Source: Fredinandcohnia quinoae (GTDB lineage Bacteria; Bacillota; Bacilli; Bacillales; Bacillaceae_L). Taken from it: 64,000 nucleotides of DNA. Below the pieces are notes generated by a model that had not been told where the DNA came from, searched no databases, and saw only the letters and a list, made by a program, of their open reading frames with translations. A program made the translations under genes and the position numbers. Shown here piece by piece: positions 25,411-34,542 of this stretch (position 1 is its first letter; the number at the start of each line of letters is the position of its first letter). The DNA is taken from contig NZ_JAKTTI010000019.1 in NCBI RefSeq assembly GCF_022427965.1, forward strand, positions 17,860 to 81,859, read 5' to 3'.

Positions 25411-26712
25411 TTAATGTGGTAAAAATGCGAGTTGATAGAAAAATAATACTGCAAATAGATAGACGAGTGGGTGAACCTCACGCCATTTCCCTTTAACAAC
25501 CTTCATTAATGGATAGGAAATGAATCCTAGGGCAATTCCAGTTGCGATACTTGACGTTAGTGGCATTGTTAAAATAATTAAAAATGCAGGAAATGCTTCA
25601 TCAATTTCGTTCCATTTGATATGTGCGATACTGCCCATCATTAAGCTACCGACAATAATCAGTGCAGGTGCAGTAATTGCTGATAGACCTGAAACGGCGC
25701 CAACTAATGGGCCGAAAAATGCTGAAATTATAAACAGAATTGCAACTGTTAATGAGGTTAGTCCTGTACGACCACCAGCAGCAACACCAGTAGTTGATTC
25801 GACAAAAGCACTTGTTGGACTTGTCCCAAACATGGCACCAACTGTTGTACCAAGCGAATCGGCAAGTAATGCTTGTCTTGCTCGCGGCATCTTATTACCC
25901 TTCATTAAACCAGCTTGCTGGGCGACCCCAACCATAGTTCCAGTCGTATCAAAAACGGTTACGAGTAAGAATGAAAATACAACTGCATATAAACCATAAC
26001 TGAATACATCTCCAATTGCAGCGAAAGGATTTGTAATGATGAGACCTTCAGGTAAGGATGGCAACTTCATGAATCCCTCTTTGAATTCTAGTTGACCAGT
26101 AAAATAAGCGATGATTCCCGTAATAATCATTCCGAAAAAGAGTGCACCATTCACATTTAGAGCCATCAAAATCAATGTGATAGCTAACCCCCCTAGGGCA
26201 AGCAATACACCTGGTGAATGTAGATCACCGAGTGTAACAAGGTTTGATGGGTGTGCAGTAACGATTCCTGTTAAACGTAACCCGATAAAAGCAATGAACA
26301 AACCAATTCCCGCAGTAATTCCGTGTTTTAAATTCTGTGGAATGGCTTCAATTAATTTTTCCCGAAAAGGGGTTAACGATAAGATAATGAATAATAGACC
26401 TGCCACAAACACTGCAGAAAATGCTACCTGATATGTAATATCTTCATGTGCACCGACTACTGAATACGCAAAATACGCATTCAACCCCATTCCAGGCGCT
26501 ATCGCAATTGGATAATTTGCGAAAAGTGCCATCCAAAGTGTCCCGATCACTGCACCAATAATGGTCGCCACAAAGACCTGTTCAAATGGTACACCTGCAT
26601 CAGATAAAATAACAGGATTTACAACTACTATATAAACCATTGTTAAAAACGTAGTTATTCCAGCTAGAATTTCAGTTTTTACATTTGTATTGAGTTCTGA
26701 TAATTTGAACAT
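25411..26712 (-). CDS. NCS2-family purine permease (guanine/hypoxanthine, AzgA/PbuG type)
   Basis: Integral membrane symporter, 433 residues and about 12-14 helices. AzgA-like sequences: GITTFLTMVYIVVVNPVIL at the N-terminus, YPIAIAPGMGLNAYFAY, FDTTGTMVGVAQQAGL and GTSPTSAFVESTTGVAAGGRTGLT. Imports guanine or hypoxanthine with protons. ATG at 26712 is used because GGAGGT stands 7 nt before it; the longer frame to 26727 has none. I recognise PbuG/PbuO type but cannot choose between them. Confidence 0.88.
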   Translation of the reverse strand: MFKLSELNTNVKTEILAGITTFLTMVYIVVVNPVILSDAGVPFEQVFVATIIGAVIGTLWMALFANYPIAIAPGMGLNAYFAYSVVGAHEDITYQVAFSAVFVAGLLFIILSLTPFREKLIEAIPQNLKHGITAGIGLFIAFIGLRLTGIVTAHPSNLVTLGDLHSPGVLLALGGLAITLILMALNVNGALFFGMIITGIIAYFTGQLEFKEGFMKLPSLPEGLIITNPFAAIGDVFSYGLYAVVFSFLLVTVFDTTGTMVGVAQQAGLMKGNKMPRARQALLADSLGTTVGAMFGTSPTSAFVESTTGVAAGGRTGLTSLTVAILFIISAFFGPLVGAVSGLSAITAPALIIVGSLMMGSIAHIKWNEIDEAFPAFLIILTMPLTSSIATGIALGFISYPLMKVVKGKWREVHPLVYLFAVLFFYQLAFLPH

Positions 26713-26755
26713 AAAGTAAACCTCCAAAAGACGAACGTTTTAAAGTCACTTAAAT

Positions 26756-26784
26756 ATAATATTCGTTTTACCGAAGCAAATCAA
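26756..26784 (-). promoter_or_regulatory. Sigma-A promoter of the purine permease, with PurBox-like CGAA
   Basis: On the minus strand, TTGATT (26784-26779), a 17-bp spacer and TATTAT (26761-26756). The spacer contains AAAACGAATATT, a partial match to the PurR box (WWWCCGAACWWT), and a second inverted CGAACG copy follows near 26732. PurR control is suggested, not shown. Confidence 0.45.
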
Positions 26785-26950
26785 GAAAAATATCTAGGTT
26801 ATTTTGTGTAAGTTTCTAAGTAATGATACTAAAAACATTCTTGGATTTTAATGCAGCTCAAAAAAGGTCCTTTTTTTATAAAAAAGAAAACTCGGCGAAT
26901 GCCGAGTCGTTGGTGCACTTATCAAGTAATCTTATACATTCCTACAAGGC

Positions 26951-26981
26951 AAAAAAAGCCGATTCAACTAGAATCAGCTTT
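26951..26981 (-). terminator. Intrinsic terminator of ywhB
   Basis: Minus strand: AAAGCTGATTC / GAATCGGCTTT stem then TTTTTT. It overlaps the last bases of the reading frame, so the stop codon is inside the stem. Confidence 0.85.
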
Positions 26982-27162
26982 CGTCGCTTAATCGTTTTCC
27001 GCCTACAGCGTAATGATTTTTGGTCATCTCTTCGATAAATACGACAATATTCTCTTTTGGAGCACCACTCGTTTCAGAAACAGCAGCAGTTACCTTTTCA
27101 ACTAAGGCCTTCTTTTGCTCCTCAGAACGTCCTTCTAGCATTTTTACTGTTACGTATGGCAT
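26974..27162 (-). CDS. ywhB: 4-oxalocrotonate tautomerase family protein YwhB
   Basis: 62-residue tautomerase subunit. After removal of Met, Pro1 (MPYVTVKMLEGRSEEQK) is the catalytic general base; Arg11 (EGRSEEQKK) and the C-terminal VGGKRLSD complete the usual pattern. Forms a hexamer of small subunits. The longer open frame upstream (to 27306) is rejected because the active-site proline must be residue 2. GGGAG lies about 10 nt before the ATG. Divergent from ywhC. Confidence 0.9.
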   Translation of the reverse strand: MPYVTVKMLEGRSEEQKKALVEKVTAAVSETSGAPKENIVVFIEEMTKNHYAVGGKRLSDES

Positions 27163-27269
27163 TGTAGAATCACTCCCAAAATCATTCGAATTTCTAAAGT
27201 TTCCAAGAATATTGTATACTGATTGTAAAATAAATACTAGGTAAATCACTAGGTGAAGGGAGAAAATGT

Positions 27270-27938
27270 GTGAGCTTTTTAGCATTTCCTTTAGAATTGA
27301 TACCATATGTTGTTATTACATTATTAATTGCTTTTACAGTCCATGAATTTGCACATGCTTATGTGGCTTATAAGTTTGGGGACCCAACTGCGCAGAAACA
27401 AGGGAGATTAACCTTGTCACCGCTGGCCCATTTAGACCCATTTGGAACGATCCTGATTTTTATTGCTGGATTCGGTTGGGCAAAACCAGTTCCTGTGAAT
27501 CGTCATTATTTTAAAAATCCTCGCTTAGCGGGTGTTCTCGTAACGGTGGCTGGACCGATAAGTAATCTAGTGGTTACAGCAATTGCATTACTTTTGTTTT
27601 TCACATCAATCCGAATTGGATTATTTCAATTATTTCCTGAGTTTTTCCAAGAAGGTCTACAAACCTTTTTAAGCTTATTTGTACGTTTAAATCTAATGCT
27701 TTTCTTATTTAATCTATTACCATTCCCACCGTTGGACGGGTATCGGATTATTGAAGATTTGGTACCAAATCATATTAGGGCAAAGATGACAAAGTTTGAA
27801 AGCTACGGAATTATTATTTTTCTTATTTTGGTGATCACACCATTAGGTGATAATACAATTTTTGCTTTACTAAGTAATGGAATAGACTACTGGAGTAATC
27901 TTCTTATTTCAATCTTTGAACCAATCCTTCGATTATGA
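27270..27938 (+). CDS. ywhC: Site-2 protease family protein YwhC (M50)
   Basis: Integral membrane zinc metalloprotease homologue, 222 residues with about six helices. The HEXXH site is HEFAH in FTVHEFAHAYVAYKFGD, and the second metal ligand is in LLPFPPLDGYRI, equivalent to the NPDG motif of this subfamily. Starts with GTG at 27270, seven nt after GGGAG. Function in Bacillus unknown; same location as in B. subtilis between ywhB and ywhD. Confidence 0.9.
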   Translation: MSFLAFPLELIPYVVITLLIAFTVHEFAHAYVAYKFGDPTAQKQGRLTLSPLAHLDPFGTILIFIAGFGWAKPVPVNRHYFKNPRLAGVLVTVAGPISNLVVTAIALLLFFTSIRIGLFQLFPEFFQEGLQTFLSLFVRLNLMLFLFNLLPFPPLDGYRIIEDLVPNHIRAKMTKFESYGIIIFLILVITPLGDNTIFALLSNGIDYWSNLLISIFEPILRL

Positions 27939-27990
27939 AGTTAATAGATGGTAAAATAGATGATTAAGAACAATAATGTGAGGAGTGAAC

Positions 27991-28497
27991 ATGGTGGATC
28001 AACAGAAAAAGAAGGTCGGTTTTAATATTATAAAAAATGATCCAACAGATGGACATAAAGGATATGGAATAGGCGCACTGAGCTTAGAAAATATTTCACC
28101 TGTTTTTGTGGATATTGAAAACGAGGATGTATTTGTAGATATTGGTGCGATGCATGCAAGAAGTGTTGTTGAAAAAGGTATTAAGTTTTTACCAAATAAA
28201 GATGATGTGCCTGAAGGAAAGCCGTTTTGGCTTGTATGGGTAACGATAGATCGAAAGCAGGAAGGTCCTTTTTATGCGGGTGTGACCGCCTGTGAAATGA
28301 CCGTTAATCGTGAAATCAGACGGGGCTATAAATCTCTTCCAGACCATGTTAATAAAATGGATAAATCCTTAAAGCGAAAAATCATGGTTGATTTTATGGA
28401 TGAAAAATCAAAGGGGCTTTTGTCGACATTTTTGAAAAATCATAATGCCCAAATGTGGGAGTTATCGAGTGATGAGTTGAAAGAGGGACTAGCGTGA
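27991..28497 (+). CDS. ywhD: YwhD family protein
   Basis: 168 residues, soluble, family DUF known from Bacillaceae and always near ywhC and pbpG. Conserved pieces: NIIKNDPTDGHKGYGIGALSL, VFVDIGAMHARSVVEKGIKF and FWLVWVTIDRK. No catalytic motif is visible. ATG at 27991 is preferred since AGGAG lies 5 nt before it. Likely cotranscribed with ywhC. Confidence 0.8.
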   Translation: MVDQQKKKVGFNIIKNDPTDGHKGYGIGALSLENISPVFVDIENEDVFVDIGAMHARSVVEKGIKFLPNKDDVPEGKPFWLVWVTIDRKQEGPFYAGVTACEMTVNREIRRGYKSLPDHVNKMDKSLKRKIMVDFMDEKSKGLLSTFLKNHNAQMWELSSDELKEGLA

Positions 28498-28505
28498 AAT
28501 TTCAG

Positions 28506-28720
28506 TGTCTAGCTTCAGCGCCTAGCCCCTCGAGGTCAAATAACCTATGGCAAGAAAAGTCAAAAGGCGACTTTTTTGCCATAGAACATTTGCTTGTCGG
28601 ACTTGCACAGGATGTGCTGACGTCGACGTTTGCCACAAAGGTTTTCGGTGGGACGAGTAACCGCAGTCCCAGGACGTGGCGGCTTTTAGTCGACGTTCCT
28701 TGAATAAGGCGCTTCAGCAT
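28506..28720. repeat. Structured intergenic repeat element
   Basis: About 215 bp beginning GTCTAGCTTCAGCGCCTAG and ending near GGCGCTTCAGC, with GC content higher than the flanks. It starts 8 bp after the ywhD stop. It contains a long hairpin (28545-28584: CTATGGCA pairs with TGCCATAG, extended by AAAAGTC / GACTTTT), a second paired region (ACGTCGAC / GTCGACGT around 28619-28695) and a GGGAC / GTCCC pair. The edges GCGCC and GGCGC are inverted. The opening resembles a repeat I have seen widely in Bacillaceae intergenic regions. No transposase or good reading frame. Confidence 0.7.
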
Positions 28721-28826
28721 TTCATGTTTGTGACAGTTTTGTGAACAAAACTTCTTTAACTTGAGCTTTTTTCATAAAATAAGTACACTTAATTTACAAT
28801 GTGAACACATTGGTACTAGGACACGT

Positions 28827-28860
28827 AAAGCCCCCAGGATATATAGGACCTGGGGGCTTT
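28827..28860 (-). terminator. Stem-loop terminator of pbpG
   Basis: AAAGCCCCCAGG / CCTGGGGGCTTT, a perfect 12-bp GC-rich stem with a 10-nt loop; the T run beyond it is short. Confidence 0.8.
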
Positions 28861-28870
28861 ACTTATTTTG

Positions 28871-30949
28871 TTAAAACCAGTCAAATAATTTCTTGAAGAA
28901 TCCCTTGTCTTCTTCCTCTTTCTTTTTCTTCTTCGGTTTTGGCTCTTTTTTGTCATGATCTTCTAAATGTTCGGCGCAATACTCGGTCGGCTCTGTTCCT
29001 TTTTTATAAAAAGTGAGTCTTGAGACAGGACATGACTTTGTAGCTAGCAATCCGCTGTCTGGGTTCACATATACACCGACTACACCTTCTGGTGGTTTGA
29101 AGGGAACAGGTGGCTTGTCTTTATGGGCTTCTTCCATGAATGTTGCCCAAATATTTTTTGCATAACGTTTTTCGGCAGTTAGATCCATCGTTTGCCCTTT
29201 ATCATAACCCGTCCAAACCCCCGCAACGAGTTGTGGAGAATAACCAATCATCCAGCTGTCTGCCTGGGTTGATCCAGATTTCCCTGCATAAAAGCGGGTA
29301 AGCTTATTGCTAATTGTGCTTCCGGTCACTGCAGTATAGCTATTTAGCTTCTCATCAAACATTCCGGTCATTAATTGTGTAGTGACAAATGCGTTTGCCG
29401 GATCAAGAACAGACTTAGACTTTGTTTTCTTCTCATAAATGATTTCACCTTTATAATTTTCTACTCTTGTAATGAAAACTGGCTCTCTCAAGCTTCCGCC
29501 ATTTGCAATTGTACTGTAGGCGTTTACCATATCGATTACTTTCACACCAGATGTTCCTAATGCGAGTGAAGGTACATCCTTCAAATCGCTCGTAATCCCC
29601 AAGCTTTTTGCTGTTTTTAGTAGTGTTTCTTCACCTAAGAAAAGGTGTGTCTTAACAGCATACACATTATCGGAGACAGCAATTGCTTGTGCAAGTGTGA
29701 TTGTGTCATTCGGATAGTAATTTTTATAATTATGTGGGGTATAGCTTGCTCTACCATCGTCAAATGTAAATGTAGTTACCTCACTTCGAATGGGAGTCGA
29801 AGGTGTAAATCCTTTTTCAAGTGCCGCATAATATAAAAATGGTTTGAACGTCGAACCCGGTTGTCGCTCAGCTTGTGTGGCCCTGTTGAATGGGCTTTCC
29901 TGATAACTGCGACCGCCAATTAATGCCTTTACCTCTCCGGTGTTAGGATCCATTGCAACGAATCCAATCTGAATATCGGAGGATTCATTAATTGTATTAA
30001 CAACCTTTTCCTCGGCATTTTTTTGTAACACGGGGTCTAGGGAAGTGTATACACGTAACCCACCCGTTTCAATCATTTCCTTCGTAAGCTTTAGATTTGA
30101 GTGAAGCTCCTTTTTAACGATATCTTGAAAATAGGGCGCAATTGTTTCCCTTTGTATAGCTTCACCCTTTGAATAGGTTAAGGGAGTTTCATATATCTTT
30201 TGAGCTTCTTTTTTAGAAATATATTCATTTTCAACCATGGCAGCAAGTACTAATTGCTGACGATGCTTTGCCTTTTTTTCGTTATTCAAAGGTGAATAAT
30301 GACTAGGACCCTTTGGAATACCAGCAAGCATAGATGCCTCAGCAATAGTTAGATCACTCGCTTTTTTCCCAAAGTAATAATTTGCAGCGGCTTCTATTCC
30401 ATAAACACCATGTCCATAATAGATTGTGTTTAAATATCCTTCTAAAATTTCCTCTTTTGAATAGTTCAGTTCAAGTCGAATTGTATAAAGGGCTTCAGTT
30501 ATTTTTCGATTCCATGTTTTTTCATGCTCTAAAAAAAGGTTTCTTGCGTATTGTTGGGTGATTGTACTTGCACCTTGTACCTTTGCCATCGCTTTTACAT
30601 CAGCAAGTATAGCACCTGCAATTCGTTTATAATCAAAGCCATTATGGCTAAAATAGTTTCGATCTTCAATTGAAATCGTTGCTTCTAACAGCGGTTTAGA
30701 TACTTCATCAAGTGATACCCAATACCTCGTTTCCCCCTGATGACGTTCCTCACCGATTAATGTCCCGTCTTCGGCATATAGTAATGTTGATAAAGGAACT
30801 GCAAGTGGTGGAGCACCCTTTACCTTTGCATATGTAAGTAGGCTCATAACACCAATCGTTATTAATACAGCGATGATTAGAAAAATAAATAAGAATGCAC
30901 GTAATATCCTTAATGCAATCTTCAGTCGATCATTCCTAATTACCTCCAA
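28871..30949 (-). CDS. pbpG: Class A penicillin-binding protein PbpG
   Basis: Bifunctional peptidoglycan synthase, 692 residues. A cytoplasmic tail and TM helix (~residues 12-40) lead to the GT51 glycosyltransferase (EDRNYFSHNGFDYKRI; STITQQYARNLFL; RKITEALYTIRLE) and a transpeptidase with SxxK (QPGSTFKPFLYY), SDN (IAVSDNVYAV) and KSG (YAGKSGSTQADSW). The C-terminus is Lys/Glu-rich. B. subtilis PbpG (YwhE, 691 residues) is sporulation-specific and works with PbpF. The start is TTG at 30949, preceded by AGAGGTG with 7-nt spacing. Neighbours ywhD and speE match B. subtilis. Confidence 0.95.
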   Translation of the reverse strand: MEVIRNDRLKIALRILRAFLFIFLIIAVLITIGVMSLLTYAKVKGAPPLAVPLSTLLYAEDGTLIGEERHQGETRYWVSLDEVSKPLLEATISIEDRNYFSHNGFDYKRIAGAILADVKAMAKVQGASTITQQYARNLFLEHEKTWNRKITEALYTIRLELNYSKEEILEGYLNTIYYGHGVYGIEAAANYYFGKKASDLTIAEASMLAGIPKGPSHYSPLNNEKKAKHRQQLVLAAMVENEYISKKEAQKIYETPLTYSKGEAIQRETIAPYFQDIVKKELHSNLKLTKEMIETGGLRVYTSLDPVLQKNAEEKVVNTINESSDIQIGFVAMDPNTGEVKALIGGRSYQESPFNRATQAERQPGSTFKPFLYYAALEKGFTPSTPIRSEVTTFTFDDGRASYTPHNYKNYYPNDTITLAQAIAVSDNVYAVKTHLFLGEETLLKTAKSLGITSDLKDVPSLALGTSGVKVIDMVNAYSTIANGGSLREPVFITRVENYKGEIIYEKKTKSKSVLDPANAFVTTQLMTGMFDEKLNSYTAVTGSTISNKLTRFYAGKSGSTQADSWMIGYSPQLVAGVWTGYDKGQTMDLTAEKRYAKNIWATFMEEAHKDKPPVPFKPPEGVVGVYVNPDSGLLATKSCPVSRLTFYKKGTEPTEYCAEHLEDHDKKEPKPKKKKKEEEDKGFFKKLFDWF

Positions 30950-31212
30950 CGTGGATCACCTCTCTTAAGTGGAAAAAATCTTTCCACTTTTTCTCATACT
31001 TATCAGTATTAAATGATTTGGGGACTTTTAAACGTTAAATTGCCAATTTGTGAAAATTTTTCTTTGCATTTTAGTGGGATTATTCTATACTTTTGAAAGT
31101 TGGCTAAGAGATTCACTGAAAAACCTTAATTTTATACAGGAGTTTAGGGGAAGATAAGTGAATGGAGATAGGGAACACCTTGAAAAACTATTTAAGAAGG
31201 GATGTTATACAA

Positions 31213-32040
31213 ATGGAATTATGGTTCACTGAGAAACAGACGAAGAATTTTGGAATTACCGCGAAAATTAAGCAAACCTTACATACAGAGCAAACGGAGT
31301 TTCAGAAGTTAGATATGATCGAGACTGAAGAGTTTGGAAATATGCTTGTCCTTGATGGCATGGTAATGACAACACAAGTTGATGAGTTTGTGTACCATGA
31401 AATGGTTGCACATGTACCTTTATTCACTCACCCAAATCCAGAGAATGTGCTTGTCGTTGGTGGAGGCGATGGCGGTGTTATTCGTGAAGTGTTGAAGCAC
31501 CCAAGCGTGAAAAAAGCGACATTAGTTGACATCGATGGCAAGGTAATCGAGTATTCAAAGAAATACTTGCCTGAAATCGCGGGTAAGCTCGAAGACCCTC
31601 GTGTAGATGTAAAGGTTGATGATGGATTTTTACATATTGCAAACAGTGAAAATGAATATGATGTCATCATGGTTGACTCAACTGAGCCTGTTGGTCCGGC
31701 GGTGAATCTATTTACAAAAGGTTTTTATGCAGGCATTTCTAAGGCATTAAAAGAAGATGGTGTCTTTGTTGCACAAACGGACAACCCTTGGTTCACGCCA
31801 GATTTGATTCGCAATGTTCAGCGTGATGTGAAGGAAATCTTCCCGATCACACGTCTTTACGTAGCGAATATCCCAACATACCCAAGTGGTCTTTGGACAT
31901 TCACAATTGGTTCTAAAAAGCACGATCCACTAGAGGTTAGTGACGATCGCTTTCATGAAATTGAAACAAAATATTATACGAAAGAGCTACATAAAGCGGC
32001 CTTCGTATTACCGAAATTTGTTGCAGACTTAGTGAAGTAA
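31213..32040 (+). CDS. speE: Spermidine synthase
   Basis: Aminopropyltransferase making spermidine from putrescine and decarboxylated SAM. 275 residues from the ATG at 31213 ([16 protein letters not shown]), matching the B. subtilis start; an in-frame ATG at 31162, which has AGGGGA 9 nt upstream, would add 17 residues and cannot be ruled out. Motifs: [14 protein letters not shown] [24 protein letters not shown], and [11 protein letters not shown] with the catalytic Asp. Operon with speB. Confidence 0.96.
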   Translation: MELWFTEKQTKNFGITAKIKQTLHTEQTEFQKLDMIETEEFGNMLVLDGMVMTTQVDEFVYHEMVAHVPLFTHPNPENVLVVGGGDGGVIREVLKHPSVKKATLVDIDGKVIEYSKKYLPEIAGKLEDPRVDVKVDDGFLHIANSENEYDVIMVDSTEPVGPAVNLFTKGFYAGISKALKEDGVFVAQTDNPWFTPDLIRNVQRDVKEIFPITRLYVANIPTYPSGLWTFTIGSKKHDPLEVSDDRFHEIETKYYTKELHKAAFVLPKFVADLVK

Positions 32041-32055
32041 GTGGGGGATACGTGA

Positions 32056-32934
32056 ATGAAATTTGATGAAGCCTATTCTGGAAATGTATTTATAAAAAGT
32101 CATCCTAGTTATGAAGAAAGTGAAGCTGTTATTTACGGAATGCCAATGGATTGGACGGTTAGCTTTCGTCCTGGTTCACGTTTTGGTCCATCAAGGATTC
32201 GTGAAGTGTCAATTGGTCTTGAGGAATACAGCCCATATCTTGATCGTGAACTAGATGAAGTGAAGTATTTTGATGCGGGTGATATACCATTACCGTTCGG
32301 AAACCCACAAAAAAGCTTGGATATGATTGAAGAGTATGTCGACCAGCTTTTAAATGCTGGTAAGTTTCCTCTAGGAATGGGTGGGGAGCATCTTGTTTCC
32401 TGGCCTGTGATGAAGGCAATGTATAAAAAATACCCAGATCTTGCGATTATTCATATGGATGCCCATACTGATTTGCGTGACCACTATGAGGGAGAGCCAC
32501 TTTCACATTCAACCCCAATTAAGAAGGTCTGTGGGTTAATTGGGCCGCATAATGTGTACTCATTTGGAATTCGTTCGGGGATGAAGGAAGAATTCGAATG
32601 GGCGAAGGAAAAAGGCATGCATATTTCAAAGTTTGATGTCCTTGAGCCTTTGAAGGAAATCCTTCCGAAGCTTGCAGGCCGTCCTGTCTATGTCACCATT
32701 GACATCGATGTGCTAGATCCTGCACATGCACCAGGAACTGGAACGGTGGATGCTGGAGGAATTACATCAAAGGAATTATTAGCATCCATTCATGCCATCG
32801 CTAAATCAGACGTCAACGTGGTTGGCTGTGATCTAGTAGAGGTAGCACCAATCTATGACCCATCTGAGCAAACCGCGAACACTGCAAGTAAATTGATTCG
32901 TGAAATGATTTTGGGTTGGGTACAGAAGAAATAG
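32056..32934 (+). CDS. speB: Agmatinase
   Basis: Hydrolyses agmatine to putrescine and urea, feeding the speE reaction. 292 residues of the ureohydrolase family: GGEHLVSWPVM, the Mn-binding DAHTDLRDHYEG and IDIDVLDPAHAPGTGTVDAGG. The gene begins 15 bp after the speE stop, with GGGGGA before the ATG, so both are one operon. Confidence 0.97.
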   Translation: MKFDEAYSGNVFIKSHPSYEESEAVIYGMPMDWTVSFRPGSRFGPSRIREVSIGLEEYSPYLDRELDEVKYFDAGDIPLPFGNPQKSLDMIEEYVDQLLNAGKFPLGMGGEHLVSWPVMKAMYKKYPDLAIIHMDAHTDLRDHYEGEPLSHSTPIKKVCGLIGPHNVYSFGIRSGMKEEFEWAKEKGMHISKFDVLEPLKEILPKLAGRPVYVTIDIDVLDPAHAPGTGTVDAGGITSKELLASIHAIAKSDVNVVGCDLVEVAPIYDPSEQTANTASKLIREMILGWVQKK

Positions 32935-32943
32935 ATGATAATA

Positions 32944-32990
32944 AAAGGGGCCTTTCCACGGATTATACCGAGGGAAGGTTCCTTTAACTA
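32944..32990. terminator. Stem-loop between speB and modB
   Basis: AAAGGGGCCTTTCC pairs with GGGAAGGTTCCTTT (some G-T pairs). Lies between convergent genes; the right arm reaches the modB stop. Confidence 0.7.
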
Positions 32991-33644
32991 TTTCTTCGTT
33001 ACATGCACTAGTAACAGCATCAAAAATGATATTCCTATCATTGCTGCAACCCATAACCACGCCATTTTCATATTGCCGGAATCAATTGCTAAATAGATGG
33101 CAATTGATGTGGTTTGTGTTTTGCCAGGAATATTTCCTGCAAACATAAGTGTTGCGCCAAATTCCCCTAAAGCTCTAGCAAAGCTCAATATTCCACCTGA
33201 AATAATAGATTTCAGCGCTAAAGGAATCGAAATAAAGGCGAATAATTTGAATCCACCAGCACCATCCACCTTTGCAGCATCCTCAATATCCTTATCAATG
33301 CTTTCAAATCCAGTCTTCGCGGACTGGTACATTAGTGGAAAAGCAACAACGGTTGAAGCAATGACCGCAGCCCACCAGGTAAACATAATCGGTTGCTGGA
33401 AAATCCATTCAACCCCTTGTCCGATAAAGCTATTCCGTCCAAAAATAATGATTAATAAAAATCCGACAACAGTCGGAGGTAGTACTAATGGTAATAGAAA
33501 AATAGTTTCGATGATTGACTTCCCTTTGAATGTTGCATGAGCCATAAATTTCCCCAAGATGAGCCCGAGGAGTAAAACGATTACACTAGCAATGGCTGCA
33601 ATTTCAAGGGAAAGCTTGATCGGTGACCAAAAGTCGGCTGTCAT
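32988..33644 (-). CDS. modB: Molybdate ABC transporter permease ModB
   Basis: Inner-membrane permease, 218 residues with about five to six helices. ModB-like features: the N-terminal PIKLSLEIAAIASVIVLLLG, PPTVVGFLLIIIFGRNSFIG, and the EAA loop DAAKVDGAGGFKLFAFISIPLA with RALGEFGATLMFAGNIPGKTQT, the molybdate-permease signature. It follows modA by 4 bp. No modC ATPase gene is next to it, as in the B. subtilis yvgLM cluster. Confidence 0.93.
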   Translation of the reverse strand: MTADFWSPIKLSLEIAAIASVIVLLLGLILGKFMAHATFKGKSIIETIFLLPLVLPPTVVGFLLIIIFGRNSFIGQGVEWIFQQPIMFTWWAAVIASTVVAFPLMYQSAKTGFESIDKDIEDAAKVDGAGGFKLFAFISIPLALKSIISGGILSFARALGEFGATLMFAGNIPGKTQTTSIAIYLAIDSGNMKMAWLWVAAMIGISFLMLLLVHVTKK

Positions 33645-33648
33645 TTGA

Positions 33649-34422
33649 TTAATTCAGTCCTTTAAACCCATATGATTCTAATACTTGGATTGATTTTTCA
33701 CCTTGAAGGTAGTCATAAAAAATCTGAGCTTCTTTCAGATGCTTGCTATCCTTAATGATTCCTAAAGGATAGATAATCGGTTCGTGTGTACCTTCACTGG
33801 CAGTTGCAATTATTTTAACATCTTTTGAAATCATTGCATCGGTTTTATAGACAATTCCTGCGTCTACGTTATTTGTTTCAACATAAGTAAGTACTTGACG
33901 AACATCCTTCGCAAATACAACTTTATCTTCGATGCCTTCCCAAAGCTTCAAACTACCTAATGCTTCCTTTGCGTATTTTCCGGCTGGAACCGTTTCAGGG
34001 GTACCAATCGCAATTTTATCAGTATGTATTAAATCCTCAAATGAATTAATTTTATTCGAATCTTTAGGTGTGATTAAAACAAGTTCATTTCCGACTAGAT
34101 TGATTCCTTTATTTTTTTCAATGAAGCCATCCTCTACTAACTTTTCAAATTTATCCGTGGCTGCTGAGAAAAATAAATCAACCGGTGCACCTTGTGAAAT
34201 TTGCTGTTGAAGTGTCCCAGAACCACCGAAGTTAAAGACTAATTTGATATTTGCGTTATCTTTTTCAAAGTCTGTCTTGATGTCTTCCAATGCATTCTCT
34301 AAACTAGCTGCAGCTGAAATTGTTAGTTCAACTGGTTTTGTTTGTTGCTCCCCTTGATCAGAACAGCCTGCAAAAATGACTAAAATAATTCCGAAAAGTA
34401 AAAGATTACATATCCTTTTCAT
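33649..34422 (-). CDS. modA: Molybdate-binding lipoprotein ModA
   Basis: 257 residues. Lipoprotein signal with cleavage region IFAGC near residue 19, then a ModA fold: LTISAAASLENALEDIKTDFE, FNFGGSGTLQQQISQGAPVDLFFSA, and IGTPETVPAGKYAKEAL. Binds molybdate or tungstate outside the membrane for ModB. AGGAG precedes the ATG. Divergent from its probable regulator across a 120-bp region with a perfect palindrome. Confidence 0.94.
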   Translation of the reverse strand: MKRICNLLLFGIILVIFAGCSDQGEQQTKPVELTISAAASLENALEDIKTDFEKDNANIKLVFNFGGSGTLQQQISQGAPVDLFFSAATDKFEKLVEDGFIEKNKGINLVGNELVLITPKDSNKINSFEDLIHTDKIAIGTPETVPAGKYAKEALGSLKLWEGIEDKVVFAKDVRQVLTYVETNNVDAGIVYKTDAMISKDVKIIATASEGTHEPIIYPLGIIKDSKHLKEAQIFYDYLQGEKSIQVLESYGFKGLN

Positions 34423-34453
34423 GTTATCTACTCCTAATTATAATAAGTTATAT

Positions 34454-34477
34454 CTAATTATAACTAGTTATAATTAG
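34454..34477. promoter_or_regulatory. 24-bp perfect palindrome in the modA / regulator intergenic region
   Basis: CTAATTATAACT followed by its exact reverse complement. A related imperfect copy (CTAATTATAATAAGTTATA) lies directly to the left at 34434-34452. Placed between divergent modA and the molybdate regulator, 32 bp before the modA start and 66 bp before the regulator start, it is the obvious operator for both. Confidence 0.75.
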
Positions 34478-34542
34478 AATGAAAATGAAATAAGTCACTC
34501 ATTTTAAATTTTTGAGTTAAAATATAAGGTGGAGGGATGAGT

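Noticed and set aside
25520..25999. 159-codon plus-strand frame within the purine permease gene
   Set aside because: Antisense shadow of a membrane protein gene; composition rich in Pro/Thr/Asn, no start site.
26713..26830. Purine riboswitch before the purine permease
   Set aside because: Only about 45 nt lie between the predicted -10 and the start codon, too few for an aptamer plus expression platform, and the conserved loop sequences are not seen.
27163..27306. N-terminal extension of ywhB
   Set aside because: The tautomerase needs proline directly after the initiator Met; the extension would bury it.
28498..28703. 69- and 72-codon frames across the structured repeat
   Set aside because: Both strands are open only because of GC-rich inverted repeats; neither has a ribosome site or protein-like composition.
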